Below, in pieces: positions 15,004-22,595 of a DNA stretch of 22,595 nucleotides. The stretch is taken from contig PMST01000643.1 of assembly GCA_003168295.1 (NCBI GenBank), positions 1 to 22,595 on the forward strand, given 5' to 3'. The notes beneath the pieces are model-generated. The model was not told the origin of the DNA and ran no database searches. It saw only the letters and a program-made list of their open reading frames with translations. Made by a program: the position numbers and the translations under genes. The stretch comes from Actinomycetota bacterium (GTDB lineage: Bacteria > Actinomycetota > Actinomycetes > Streptosporangiales > Streptosporangiaceae). How positions within the stretch are numbered: the first letter of the stretch is position 1; each line of letters opens with the position of its first letter.

Positions 15004-15498
15004 ATGGGGTTCTATCCTCGGGTGATGCAAGGATCCGTGACCGTCTATTTCGCCGCCCCGCCTGCCTTGGTCTGGGATCTGGTCAGCGACGTGACTCGCA
15101 TCGGGGAGTTCAGTCCCGAGACCTTCGAGGCACGATGGCTGGACGGCGCGGCCGGACCGAGGGTTGGAGCGCGCTTTCGCGGGCACGTCCGGCGCAACGG
15201 GCGGGGGCCGGTCTACTGGACGACCTGCACGGTGACCGCGAGCGAGCCAGGCCGGGAGTTCGCCTTCGCGGTCAACGGGCCGGGCGAGGTGATCGTCAAC
15301 ACCTGGCGGTACCGGCTCGACCCCCGCGAGGACGGCACCGACGTGACCGAGTCCTTCGAACTGCCCGGCACGCTGCCGATGCGCCTGTACTGGAGCGTGG
15401 CCGGGCGGGCGCGGCTGCGGACGAACCTGACCGGCATGCGGGTCACGCTGGAGAAGATGAAAGCGATCGTCGAGGGCGGAGCCGAGGCGGGCGCTTAA
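15004..15498 (+). CDS. SRPBCC (START/Bet v1-like) family protein
   Basis: A 164-residue protein of the SRPBCC superfamily, helix-grip folds with a deep pocket for hydrophobic ligands. The pattern TVYFAAPPALVWDLVSDVTRIGEFSPE, with W and D near the start, then ARFRGHVRRNG, EPGREFAF and a C-terminal long helix (NLTGMRVTLEKMKAIVEGG) is typical of the polyketide-cyclase/dehydrase branch. The ligand is unknown. ATG 15025 (MQGSVTV) is an alternative start nearer to the usual family beginning. Its stop codon overlaps the stop of the convergent APH(6)-type gene within the four bases TTAA (15495-15498). Confidence 0.85.
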   Translation: MGFYPRVMQGSVTVYFAAPPALVWDLVSDVTRIGEFSPETFEARWLDGAAGPRVGARFRGHVRRNGRGPVYWTTCTVTASEPGREFAFAVNGPGEVIVNTWRYRLDPREDGTDVTESFELPGTLPMRLYWSVAGRARLRTNLTGMRVTLEKMKAIVEGGAEAGA

Positions 15499-16463
15499 CG
15501 GTCAGCGCGGGCGGCCACGTGGTCGGCGGCGGCGAGCATCTCGTGGCCGACCGGCTGCAAGCCGATCCAGGTGCACAGCAGGCCGGTCGACACCCGCTCG
15601 ACTACGCCCCATTCCCAGATCGCGGTGGCATCCAGGCCACACCGCCGGGCCAGCCACCGGGAGCGCTCGCGGGCATCGCCGCGCATCAGCTCGGCCGGGT
15701 CCTCGCGCATGACGATGCCCAGGTCGTATTCGGCCTCGGCCAGCAGGCCATCGGGGTCGACCAGCTTGAAGCCGCCGGGCGCCTCCAGCGCGTTCCACTG
15801 GTGCACATCGGCGTGGACCAGGACGGCCCGCTCATCGTCGTGGGCCGCCACCCGCCGGGCAGCACACGCCAGGGCGTGATCGACCGCGCGTTCGGAGCAC
15901 GGGCGGCCGAGGTCGGTCCAGGTCGCGGTGATGTAGTCGATGAGCCAGCGTCCCTTCTCGGCCCCGGTGGGCAGACCGCAGCCCGCCGCCGGGCGCCACA
16001 CCTGGCGGGCCGCCGCGCACAGGATCTCGTGCCGGCGCCGCATCGGCAGGCCCAGTTGCTCCAGCGGACGGCCGAGCCGCTCGAGGAGCATCGCGCCCCG
16101 GGTCTCGTCCGCCCGCAGTAGCCGCACGCAGCCGTCGCCTTCGGTCAGGCGCAGCACGGCGATCTCATGGCGGGCGTGCTCGCCCGGGCGCGGGATCATC
16201 AGCTTGAGCACCGCGGGCGTGCCGTCGGCGAGCGTGGCCCGGGCGACAAAGGCCTCGGTCGCGTCGTCGTAAGGCCGGCCCAGGGTGATCTGCCAGTCGC
16301 GCTCTATCCGCGCGACGAGCTCGGGCAGAGCCTCGATCCAGTCCGCCGCGCCGGCGGCCAGGGCCTTGTTGCGCACGACCGGGCTGGGCGTGACCGGGCT
16401 GGGCGTGACGGGGATGGGTGCGGCCTGACTGACGGTAGAGGCAGACTGGCCGGGTGTGCTCAC
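15495..16463 (-). CDS. APH(6)/hydroxyurea-type phosphotransferase
   Basis: A 322-residue kinase-like protein of the streptomycin 6-phosphotransferase / hydroxyurea kinase group. The catalytic loop HADVHQWN is at 217-224 and VDPDGLLAEAEYDLG at 235-249. The ATP-lobe lysine sits in AVLKLMIPRPGEHARHE, with a helix glutamate. The N-terminal 30 residues are a Pro/Thr/Ser-rich tail (PVTPSPVTPSPV) encoded by a 15-bp repeat at 16381-16410. Known members inactivate streptomycin or hydroxyurea by phosphorylation; the true substrate here is not known. The start is GTG 16463. The gene converges on the SRPBCC gene with a 4-bp overlap. Confidence 0.88.
   Translation of the reverse strand: MSTPGQSASTVSQAAPIPVTPSPVTPSPVVRNKALAAGAADWIEALPELVARIERDWQITLGRPYDDATEAFVARATLADGTPAVLKLMIPRPGEHARHEIAVLRLTEGDGCVRLLRADETRGAMLLERLGRPLEQLGLPMRRRHEILCAAARQVWRPAAGCGLPTGAEKGRWLIDYITATWTDLGRPCSERAVDHALACAARRVAAHDDERAVLVHADVHQWNALEAPGGFKLVDPDGLLAEAEYDLGIVMREDPAELMRGDARERSRWLARRCGLDATAIWEWGVVERVSTGLLCTWIGLQPVGHEMLAAADHVAARADR
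16381..16410. repeat. 15-bp direct repeat in the APH(6)-type gene
   Basis: GGGCTGGGCGTGACC is followed at once by GGGCTGGGCGTGACG. It is in frame and encodes VTPSP twice in the flexible N-terminal tail. Confidence 0.85.
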
Positions 16464-16650
16464 CGGCCCAGGGTAGGCAGGCCGGACTCGGGGTCGGTAA
16501 GGGTTTTCCCGGCTCGGGGCGGACGTCTTTCCGGCTCGGTACCAGGCCGGGGCCGGGAGCGGGAGGCAGTCCGTGGGTTTTGATGCTTATGGTCATATAC
16601 GGAAGGGAGTGATCCGTACGCTGACGGTTAAGCGGGCTGCGCGACATCCT

Positions 16651-17529
16651 CTAGGTGGTCACGGGGATGGTCGCTACGGGGGTGGTGGTGGGGTGGGTGG
16701 TTCCGCCGGAGGGCTCGACGGTGATCCCGATCTGGTCTCCTGACTGCACGCCTGAGGCCAGCAGCTGACCGATGTGGTTGGTGCTTGAGAGCAAGCCCAC
16801 CGAGCGGGCGCCGGACGAATTCATCACCCAAACCTGGTAGACCCGGCTGGAGGATAGGGACGGCATCCCCCTCGTGGTCACGACGGCTTCCCGCTGCAGC
16901 GCGGAGACCACCACGGTGACGGCTCCGCCCGCGGTCGCGGACGTGGCCTCGATGCGGGCGTCGGGCGCGTCGAGCACCTTGGCGATGGCGGCGCTCCTGG
17001 CCTGGGCCGAATCAAGCTGGTGCTGCGTCGACACCTGGGTGATGCCCAGGCCGACGGCGGCGGCGATGCTGGCGGCGGCCACGGCGCCGACCAACCGCGG
17101 TGACCGCAGCCAGCCGTTACTCCAGCCGGTCCCCCCGCCGTTCCCCTGGCCGCGGTTAGAGCGGCGGGCAGCGCGGCGGTTAGAGCGGTGACCGTAGGAA
17201 GGATCGGGCTGGTCGGTCGCGAACCGGGCGGCGAACAGCCGGGCCAGCCGGGTTTGGCGGAGATCGCGGCGGAGTCGGTCGCCGGCCAGCGGCGGGAGCT
17301 GCCTGGTGCGGTAGGTCGCGGCCAGCACCCGCTGTTCCATCTGAGCCGGCGGCTGGGCCGCCCTGGCTATCGCGAGCCGGGCCGCGGTCTCGCGGAGCCC
17401 GCGGACCTCCGCCTGGCAGGAGGGGCAAGACTGCAGATGACGCTCGAATTCGGCTCGCTCATGGGCATCCAGGGCATCGAGGGCGTAGCTGCCGGTGAGC
17501 ACGTGCATGTTGTCGGGCAGCGCTTTCAC
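16651..17529 (-). CDS. rskA: Anti-sigma-K factor RskA
   Basis: A 292-residue membrane anti-sigma factor that holds SigK inactive at the membrane until regulated proteolysis. The N-terminal zinc-finger-like anti-sigma motif H31-x3-C35-x2-C38 (HLQSCPSC) is intact. One membrane helix lies at about 147-166 (VGAVAAASIAAAVGLGITQV). The outer domain has the RskA pattern VVVSALQREAVV, MPSLSSSRVYQVWVM and GDQIGITVEPSGG. Between finger and helix is a long linker with repeated Arg/Asn/Gly (a 12-bp direct repeat at 17153-17164 and 17177-17188), longer than usual. The GTG start overlaps the sigK stop as GTGA, so translation is coupled. Confidence 0.95.
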   Translation of the reverse strand: MKALPDNMHVLTGSYALDALDAHERAEFERHLQSCPSCQAEVRGLRETAARLAIARAAQPPAQMEQRVLAATYRTRQLPPLAGDRLRRDLRQTRLARLFAARFATDQPDPSYGHRSNRRAARRSNRGQGNGGGTGWSNGWLRSPRLVGAVAAASIAAAVGLGITQVSTQHQLDSAQARSAAIAKVLDAPDARIEATSATAGGAVTVVVSALQREAVVTTRGMPSLSSSRVYQVWVMNSSGARSVGLLSSTNHIGQLLASGVQSGDQIGITVEPSGGTTHPTTTPVATIPVTT

Positions 17530-18134
17530 GCCATCACCCCCATGCAGTCCCGCATCCTGATCAGTCCGTCGCGGATCCGGGTCTTCACCGTGCCGAGCGC
17601 GACCCCGAGCAGCTGGGCGACCTCTGGATAGGAATAGCCGCCATAATATGCGAGCTTGATCGACTCGCCTTGCAGGTCGGTAAGGCCGTCCAGGCAGCGG
17701 CGCGCCCGCTGGCCCTCCAGTGACGTCTCCACGGTGTCGGCCACGTCGTCGTATTCGGTCACGGCTTCCGAGGCCACCTTCTGTTCGCGGCGCGAGCCTG
17801 CGTTCTCCGAGCGGACCCGGTCCACGGCGCGCCGGTGGGCGATGGTCAGCACCCAGGCGACCCCGCTGCCGCGGGCCGGGTCGAACCGGGACGCGGACCG
17901 CCAGACCTCGAGCAGCACCTCCTGGGCGACCTCCTCGGACTGGGCCGGGTCGCGCAGCACCTGCCTGACCACGCCGTAGACCGACCCGGCCAGCTGACCG
18001 TAGACCGCCTCGAAGGCCTGGTGGTCGCCGCGCGCTACCTGGGCCAAGAGAAAAGCCAGGTCCTGGGCCTCCCCCTCAGCGGGGCCGGGATCTGGCCGTG
18101 CCGCCCGTATCTCTGGCCTGTTCATGCCATCCAT
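17526..18134 (-). CDS. sigK: ECF sigma factor SigK
   Basis: A 202-residue ECF-type RNA polymerase sigma factor. Region 2 is seen at about 41-107 (HQAFEAVYGQLAGSVYGVV, then SEEVAQEVLLEVWRSASRFD and GSGVAWVLTIAHRRAVDRVR). Region 4 lies at about 140-195 with a helix-turn-helix (SYPEVAQLLGVALGTVKTRIRDGLIRMRD). Length, partner and sequence fit SigK, which in M. tuberculosis drives mpt70, mpt83 and nearby genes. ATG 18134 is used; ATG 18125 is possible. It is followed by rskA with a 4-bp overlap and diverges from the molybdopterin oxidoreductase gene, with 136 bp between. Confidence 0.95.
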   Translation of the reverse strand: MDGMNRPEIRAARPDPGPAEGEAQDLAFLLAQVARGDHQAFEAVYGQLAGSVYGVVRQVLRDPAQSEEVAQEVLLEVWRSASRFDPARGSGVAWVLTIAHRRAVDRVRSENAGSRREQKVASEAVTEYDDVADTVETSLEGQRARRCLDGLTDLQGESIKLAYYGGYSYPEVAQLLGVALGTVKTRIRDGLIRMRDCMGVMA

Positions 18135-18270
18135 TCGAGGCGAACCCGCCTTCGGATTGCTCTAAATCGCGACGGACCTGCACAAATATCAGCGCAACCG
18201 GCTGCTAGAGGGGCTTGAGACCGGCACGGATCGAAACGATACCAATCCGCTCCGCCAGGCAGTTGCGAAT

Positions 18271-19953
18271 GTGGCCGTGATCAAAACACCGGGACAAGCC
18301 ACAGTGCGCCGACTACTGGCGGGCGCATTGGCCGGCTTGCTGACCGCGGCCGTGGCGCTCGGCGTGGCCGAGCTGGCGGCCGCGCTGATCAGCGCGAGCA
18401 GTGCCCCGGTCATCGCGGTCGGGGAAACGGCGATCAACCTGACGCCCATCCCGGTCAAGGAATTCGCGATCACGCACTTCGGGTCGCATGACAAGGAAGC
18501 ACTGCTGGCCGGCATCGTGGTGATGCTCATCGGGTTCGCCGCGGTGATCGGCATCGCGGCGGTCCGCCGGATCGCTTACGGGCTGGCCGGGCTCGCGGTA
18601 TTCGCCGTCATCGGCGTGTCCGCGGCCATCCACCTGCCCACCGCCACCGCGGTCGACGTGATACCCACGCTGGCCGGCGTGGCCGTGGGAGCCGTGGCGA
18701 TGGTCATGCTGACCCGGGCCGTCTGGGAGGCCTATCCCCCGGCGGTGCTGTCCCCGGCGCCGGGCGCGGTCTCGTCTGAAGACGTCCTGGCCGCGGGCCC
18801 TTACCTGGGCGACCTGGAGCAGCCGGTCGGGAATTCGGCGGGGATGCAGGGACCTCGGCTCGTCGCGGGGACGCCGGATCGCCGCCGCTTCCTGATTACG
18901 GGGGCGGGAGCGGCGGCGGTGGCGGCGATCGCCGGAGGCACCGGGGACAAGCTGCTCGGGCGGTTCAGCATCGCCTCCTCCCGGGCTCAGGTGCGGCTGC
19001 CCACGCCCGCCATCCGCGCGGCGGCCGTGCCGGCCGGCACGGAACTGCGAATCCCCGGGCTGACCCCCTTCTTCACCTCGAACGCTAGCTTCTACCGGGT
19101 CGACACCGACCTGGTGCTGCCGCAGGTGTCGCCGGACAACTGGACGCTGAAGATCGACGGCATGGTCGACCGGGAACTGGAGTTCAGCTTCGCCGAGCTG
19201 CTGAAGATGCCGCTGACCGAGGCCGACATCACGCTGGTGTGCGTCTCGAACCAGGTCGGTGGCAGCTACAACGGCAACGCCAGGTGGCTCGGCGTGCCGC
19301 TGGCCGGGCTGCTGCGCAAGGCCGGGGTGAAGGCGGGCACGGACCAGGTCCTGTCCACCTCCACCGACGGGATGACCATCTCGACCCCGGTCACCGCCAT
19401 CATGGACGGCCCCAGCATGCATGGGCCCAGTGCGCTGCTCGCGGTGGGCATGAACGGCCAGCCGCTGCCCATCGCGCACGGCTTCCCGGCCCGCATGATC
19501 GTGCCCGGCCTGTACGGCTACGTGTCCGCGACCAAGTGGGTCACCAAGCTGACCCTGACCACGTTCGCGGCGCAGCAGGCCTACTGGACCCAGCGCGGCT
19601 ACTCGGCGCAGGCGCCGATCAAGACCGAGTCGCGCATTGACGTGCCCAGGCCGCTGTCCCAGGTCAAGGCCGGGCGCATCGCGGTGGCCGGAGTGGCCTG
19701 GGCGCCGGCCACCGGGATCGCCGCGGTCGAGGTCAACGTGGACAACGGCCCGTGGCAGCGCGCCACACTGGCCGCCGCCGACGGCCTCGACACCTGGCGG
19801 CAGTGGATGTGGGCCTGGGACGCCAGCCCCGGGCTGCACACCCTGGCGGTCCGCGCCACCGACAGCAAGGGCGTGACGCAGACGGCGGCACGCGCCAACC
19901 CCGTTCCCAACGGCGCAAGCGGCTGGGACTCCACCGTGGTCACCGTCACCTGA
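18271..19953 (+). CDS. Membrane-anchored molybdopterin (sulfite oxidase-type) oxidoreductase
   Basis: A 560-residue protein with an N-terminal membrane part and a C-terminal sulfite-oxidase-fold domain. Four helices are seen at about 14-40, 75-97, 101-121 and 129-149. A fifth at about 207-223 is preceded by a twin-arginine-type motif, DRRRFLITG (203-211). The molybdopterin domain from about 275 has Cys324 (LVCVSNQVGGSYNGNARW), the expected Mo ligand, then the dimerisation domain up to VVTVT. Actinobacterial five-helix molybdoproteins (Streptomyces SCO3746 type, M. tuberculosis Rv0218) have the same layout. The electron partner and substrate are unknown. GTG 18271 or GTG 18277 starts it; the ribosome site is weak. 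Confidence 0.9.
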   Translation: MAVIKTPGQATVRRLLAGALAGLLTAAVALGVAELAAALISASSAPVIAVGETAINLTPIPVKEFAITHFGSHDKEALLAGIVVMLIGFAAVIGIAAVRRIAYGLAGLAVFAVIGVSAAIHLPTATAVDVIPTLAGVAVGAVAMVMLTRAVWEAYPPAVLSPAPGAVSSEDVLAAGPYLGDLEQPVGNSAGMQGPRLVAGTPDRRRFLITGAGAAAVAAIAGGTGDKLLGRFSIASSRAQVRLPTPAIRAAAVPAGTELRIPGLTPFFTSNASFYRVDTDLVLPQVSPDNWTLKIDGMVDRELEFSFAELLKMPLTEADITLVCVSNQVGGSYNGNARWLGVPLAGLLRKAGVKAGTDQVLSTSTDGMTISTPVTAIMDGPSMHGPSALLAVGMNGQPLPIAHGFPARMIVPGLYGYVSATKWVTKLTLTTFAAQQAYWTQRGYSAQAPIKTESRIDVPRPLSQVKAGRIAVAGVAWAPATGIAAVEVNVDNGPWQRATLAAADGLDTWRQWMWAWDASPGLHTLAVRATDSKGVTQTAARANPVPNGASGWDSTVVTVT

Positions 19954-20024
19954 CGGGCCGCATCCGGGGTGCGGCACCAAGCCGTACCTCACCAAGTGAA
20001 CACACATCTCGCAAGGAGAAAATC

Positions 20025-20690
20025 GTGAAGCACAGCTTCATCGCCGTATCTGGACTCGCCCTGAGCTGCGCCTTCGGCGTGGCAGCCTGCAGCTCCAGCG
20101 GTTCTTCGACCGCAGCCTCTGGCTCCGGCTCGTCCACCCCCGCAGCGTCCTCCTCGGCCCCGATGGCGTCGGGTTCCTCCGCGGCCGCGGCCGGGTCTGG
20201 CGCGGCCACCACCATGGACTTCGGTTCGGGCTGCGCCTCGGTGCCCAAGTCGGGCGGCGGCAGCTTCACCGGCATGGCCACCGCACCGGTCGCCACCGCG
20301 GCCTCGGCCAACCCGCTCCTGTCCACCCTCGTCGCCGCGGTCAAGGCGGCCGGCCTGGTGGACACGCTCAACTCGGCCAGCAACATCACCGTGTTCGCCC
20401 CGGACAACGCCGCGTTCGCCAAGATCCCGGCCGCCACCCTGAAGGGGATCCTGGCCAACAAGGCCGAGCTCACCAAGATCCTCACCTACCACGTGGCTTC
20501 CGGCCGTTACACCCCCGCCCAGCTGGCTTCCGGCGCCAAGATCAAGACGCTGGAAGGCGGCACCGTCGCCCCGGCCATGATGGGCAGCAACTACACCGTC
20601 AACGGCGCGAGCATTGTGTGCGGCAACGTCCAGACCGCCAACGCCACCGTCTACATCATCAACACCGTTCTGACGCCCCCGTCCTCCTAA
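20025..20690 (+). CDS. MPT83/MPT70-like fasciclin-domain lipoprotein
   Basis: A 221-residue surface lipoprotein. A short signal peptide ends in the lipobox VAAC (19-22), so Cys22 should carry lipid. A Ser/Ala-rich linker spans about 23-62. The fasciclin domain (about 84-218) closely follows MPT83/MPB70: GMATAPVATAASANPLLSTL, ITVFAPDNAAFAKIPAATL, ILTYHVASG and CGNVQTANATVYIINTVL. Cys70 and Cys199 match the conserved disulfide pair of MPB70. AAGGAG stands 6 nt before GTG 20025. It lies 71 bp after the molybdopterin gene and near sigK-rskA. In M. tuberculosis mpt83 and mpt70 are SigK targets, so the same control is likely here. Confidence 0.95.
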   Translation: MKHSFIAVSGLALSCAFGVAACSSSGSSTAASGSGSSTPAASSSAPMASGSSAAAAGSGAATTMDFGSGCASVPKSGGGSFTGMATAPVATAASANPLLSTLVAAVKAAGLVDTLNSASNITVFAPDNAAFAKIPAATLKGILANKAELTKILTYHVASGRYTPAQLASGAKIKTLEGGTVAPAMMGSNYTVNGASIVCGNVQTANATVYIINTVLTPPSS

Positions 20691-20691
20691 G

Positions 20692-20723
20692 GGCACCGTG
20701 CTCCTGAGGCACCGTGCTCCTGA
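20692..20723. repeat. 16-bp tandem repeat after the fasciclin gene
   Basis: GGCACCGTGCTCCTGA occurs twice in direct tandem, right after the fasciclin stop codon and before the terminator hairpin. No role is visible. Confidence 0.9.
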
Positions 20724-20733
20724 GGCTGATAGC

Positions 20734-20765
20734 TCCGCCCGGTCGCGCTGACGCGGCCGGGCGGG
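20734..20765. terminator. Strong hairpin between convergent genes (candidate two-way terminator)
   Basis: CCGCCCGG (20735-20742) pairs with CCGGGCGG (20757-20764), then a T-G pair, then CGCG with CGCG around the loop CTGA. This gives 13 stacked pairs. It lies 44 bp after the fasciclin stop and 51 bp after the photolyase stop on the other strand. No T-run follows, as is common for actinobacterial terminators. Confidence 0.7.
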
Positions 20766-20815
20766 CTGGTGTGCGGGGGGTGGTACCAGTGCCGTTCCGA
20801 CCAAAAGAACGTGGG

Positions 20816-22111
20816 TCAGGACAGCTCGACTATGGGATCGGGGTAGTTCAATTGCTTTCGTTCGGCGTCGTCGAGCTGCCATGGGGCCTGGATGCGCGCC
20901 GGGTCCAGGCCGGCCAGCTCGGGCAGGTAGCGGCGCACGTAGGCGCCGGACTTGTCGAACCGCTGGGCCTGGCGGAGGGGATTCATCACCCGGTTGGGGC
21001 GGGTGTTGTTCCCGGTCCCGGCCACCCACTGCCAGTTGCCCGCGTTACAGGCCACGTCGCCGTCCGCCAGCAGGGCCCCGAAATGCCGGTACCCCTGCCT
21101 CCAGTCGATCCCCAGGTTGCGGGTGAGGAACGAGGCGGTGATCATCCGGGCGCGGTTGTGCATGAAGCCCTCGGCGGCCAGCTGCCGCATCCCGGCGTCC
21201 ACGATCGGGATGCCGGTTTGTCCCGTCCGCCAGGCCTGCAGCGCGCCGGCGTCCTCGTGCCAGGACGGCCCGGGCCGGTAGTTCTTCTGGGCCATGTCCG
21301 GGAACGCCGCGGTGACCTGGTAGAAGAAGTCGCGCCAGGCGAGCTGGCGGCAGAATTCTTCGCCGCCAGGACGATCCCGCGCGCCGATCGCGACCTCAAG
21401 CGGCGACACGCAGCCGAACCGCAGGTACGCGCTCAGCCGGGAGGTGTCATCGCCCGCTAGGTCGTCGTGGTGCTCGTCGTAGCCTTCTAGCCGGCCCTGG
21501 CGCCAGGCGGCGAAGCGCCTCCGGCCGGCCCGCTCGCCGCCCGGGGCCAGATCCGGTGAGACGCCGGGGCCGGGCGCCGGGATCTGGCCGGTGGTATTGA
21601 CCGCGGGCAGCCGGATCTGCCGCGGCACCGGGTAGTGCTCGCGCCAGCTGGTCGCGCGCCAGGCGCGCCAGTACGGGGTGAAGACCCGGTAGTGGCCGCC
21701 GCCGGCCGGCCTCAGGTCGCCGGGCGGCACGACCGTCAGGCCAGGGGTGGCGACGAGGTTCAGGCGGCGCTGGGAGCAGTCGCGTTCCAGTGCGCGGCGG
21801 CGGCGGGTCGCGTAGTGCGAGACGTCGTCGGCGACGTAGACGGCATTCGCGTCTACCTGGTCCGCCAGCTTGATCACCTCGGCGGCCGGATCGCCGGTCC
21901 TGATCACCAGGTCGGCACCGCGCTCGCGGAGTTGCTCGCGCAGGTCGGCCAGGGCGTCGGCCAGGAAGCGGATCCGGTTTGGCGGCCCGGCGATGGCCGG
22001 ATCGAGGACGAAGGCCGGGACGACCTGGCGGGCGCGGGCGCACGCCGCATGCAGCGCCGGGTTGTCGTGCAGCCGGAGGTCACGCGTGAACAGCACGATC
22101 GCGGTTTCCAT
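20816..22111 (-). CDS. phr: Deoxyribodipyrimidine photolyase
   Basis: A 431-residue photolyase/cryptochrome-family enzyme that uses blue light and FADH- to split UV-made cyclobutane pyrimidine dimers. The N-terminal alpha/beta domain opens ETAIVLFTRDLRLHDNPAL. The FAD domain has SRLSAYLRFGCVSP (about 224-237), FCRQLAWRDFFYQV, GIPIVDAGMRQL, MHNRARMITASFL, and NWQWVAGTGNNTRPNRVMNP (359-378), with Trp360 and Trp362 in the electron-transfer region. ATG 22111 has AGGAAGG about 9 nt upstream; the frame is open further back to 22306, but that part overlaps the divergent gene and shows no homology. It diverges from the DUF523 gene with 94 bp between. Confidence 0.95.
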   Translation of the reverse strand: METAIVLFTRDLRLHDNPALHAACARARQVVPAFVLDPAIAGPPNRIRFLADALADLREQLRERGADLVIRTGDPAAEVIKLADQVDANAVYVADDVSHYATRRRRALERDCSQRRLNLVATPGLTVVPPGDLRPAGGGHYRVFTPYWRAWRATSWREHYPVPRQIRLPAVNTTGQIPAPGPGVSPDLAPGGERAGRRRFAAWRQGRLEGYDEHHDDLAGDDTSRLSAYLRFGCVSPLEVAIGARDRPGGEEFCRQLAWRDFFYQVTAAFPDMAQKNYRPGPSWHEDAGALQAWRTGQTGIPIVDAGMRQLAAEGFMHNRARMITASFLTRNLGIDWRQGYRHFGALLADGDVACNAGNWQWVAGTGNNTRPNRVMNPLRQAQRFDKSGAYVRRYLPELAGLDPARIQAPWQLDDAERKQLNYPDPIVELS

Positions 22112-22205
22112 CCGCTGGCCCCTTCCTGGGCGCTGCGTTCTTGGGTCCTTCGCTGGAGATTGGCCCTTCGCGGGATACGTGTTCTGCCCGTGAGAGGCTG
22201 ACGTT

Positions 22206-22595
22206 ATGCGGGAAGCGGGCGGAGAAGACCTCGCGGGCGCCCGGCCGCGGGTGGGCGTGTCGAGCTGCCTGCTCGGCGAGGAGGTGCGGTTCAACGGCGG
22301 GCACAAGCGCTACCGGTTCCTCACCGACGAACTGGCCCCGCACGTGGACTGGGTGCCCTACTGCCCGGAGGTCGAGATCGGGCTCGGCACCCCGCGCGAG
22401 CCGATCCGGCTGACCGCCGCCGGACGCCTGGTCAACCGCGGCGGCACCGGCGATCACACCGCGGCGATGACGGCGCTGCCGATGCCCGCGGAACTCGACG
22501 GGTACGTGTTCAAGGCCAAGTCGCCGAGCTGCGGCATCCGCGCGATTCCCCGGTACCGCGACGACGGGGCGCTTCAGGCGCCTGCCGACCATCAG
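22206..22595 (+). CDS. DUF523 (TudS-like) protein, N-terminal part (cut by window edge)
   Basis: The first 130 residues of a DUF523 protein. Members studied as TudS are iron-sulfur thiouracil desulfurases held by three conserved cysteines. All three are seen: C21 in SSCLLGEEVRFNGGHKR, C53 in YCPEVEIGLGTPREPIRL and C109 in KAKSPSCG. Many relatives carry a C-terminal DUF1722 (YbgA) domain, which would lie beyond the window. In E. coli ybgA is next to the photolyase gene phr; here the two genes diverge from a 94-bp space. A role in repair or removal of damaged or thiolated bases is inferred. The start is ATG 22206. Confidence 0.9.
   Translation, partial: MREAGGEDLAGARPRVGVSSCLLGEEVRFNGGHKRYRFLTDELAPHVDWVPYCPEVEIGLGTPREPIRLTAAGRLVNRGGTGDHTAAMTALPMPAELDGYVFKAKSPSCGIRAIPRYRDDGALQAPADHQ

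Noticed and set aside
13204..16463. Antibiotic resistance cluster made of two APH-type kinases
   Set aside because: The two proteins belong to different branches and neighbours are housekeeping-like. Chromosomal APH-fold kinases in actinomycetes often have other substrates.
18135..18270. SigK promoter between sigK and the molybdopterin gene
   Set aside because: Fragments resembling the -35 or -10 can be found, but no pair with correct spacing, so no site is called.
18313..20007. Long minus-strand open frame (564 codons) opposite the molybdopterin oxidoreductase
   Set aside because: Composition is dominated by Arg, Gly, His and Asp as in antisense shadows; the plus-strand gene has clear motifs.

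Overview
The window is about 22.6 kb of very GC-rich DNA with actinobacterial codon use, many GTG starts and compact operons. Gene families include an ECF SigK/RskA pair, an MPT83-like fasciclin lipoprotein, Rv1733c-like membrane proteins and DUF6131. An actinomycete of the Streptosporangiales/Streptomyces type is the best guess; the species cannot be told from the sequence. I see no transposase, integrase, tRNA, rRNA or CRISPR array.

Left part (1-12270), a stress/dormancy-type region. It starts with the N-terminal half of a phosphoketolase (minus strand, cut by the window edge), then a slipin/band-7 membrane protein (plus) joined to the 5' end of a truncated glsB-like gene. Next is a STAS protein with a DosS-like helical tail that lacks both usual phospho-acceptors. 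A minus-strand cluster follows: small membrane protein, secreted carboxylesterase, short oleate hydratase. A second minus-strand group holds an intact GlsB-type membrane protein, a two-helix membrane protein, a DUF6131 mini-protein and a ketopantoate-reductase-like protein. Two Rv1733c-like membrane proteins flank a universal stress protein (plus). In Mycobacterium and Streptomyces, USPs, Rv1733c-like proteins and phosphoketolase often belong to DosR/DevR-type hypoxia or redox regulons, so this part probably serves survival under energy or oxygen limitation.

The most notable signal is in the leaders of these genes. Three non-coding elements of about 115-140 bp (1466-1603 plus, 9759-9872 minus, 10773-10907 plus) share sequence, a terminator-like fold ending in a T-run, and position upstream of a same-strand gene. 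Their core 10-mer CTCCGGACCC recurs upstream of the 6.8 kb membrane gene and the first Rv1733c-like gene, with one-base variants before the second Rv1733c-like gene and the STAS gene. It is always in the sense orientation. This looks like an undescribed leader-RNA or regulatory element linking the stress genes.

Middle part (12446-16463): a VIT1/CCC1-type metal transporter, an APH-fold kinase, a metallophosphoesterase, an SRPBCC protein and an APH(6)/hydroxyurea-type kinase. These are mostly ordinary genes.

Right part (16651-22595): sigK-rskA (minus) diverges from a five-helix molybdopterin oxidoreductase and an MPT83/MPT70-like fasciclin lipoprotein (plus), echoing the link between SigK and mpt70/mpt83 in M. 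tuberculosis. A strong hairpin separates these from a convergent DNA photolyase, which diverges from a partial DUF523 (TudS-like) gene.
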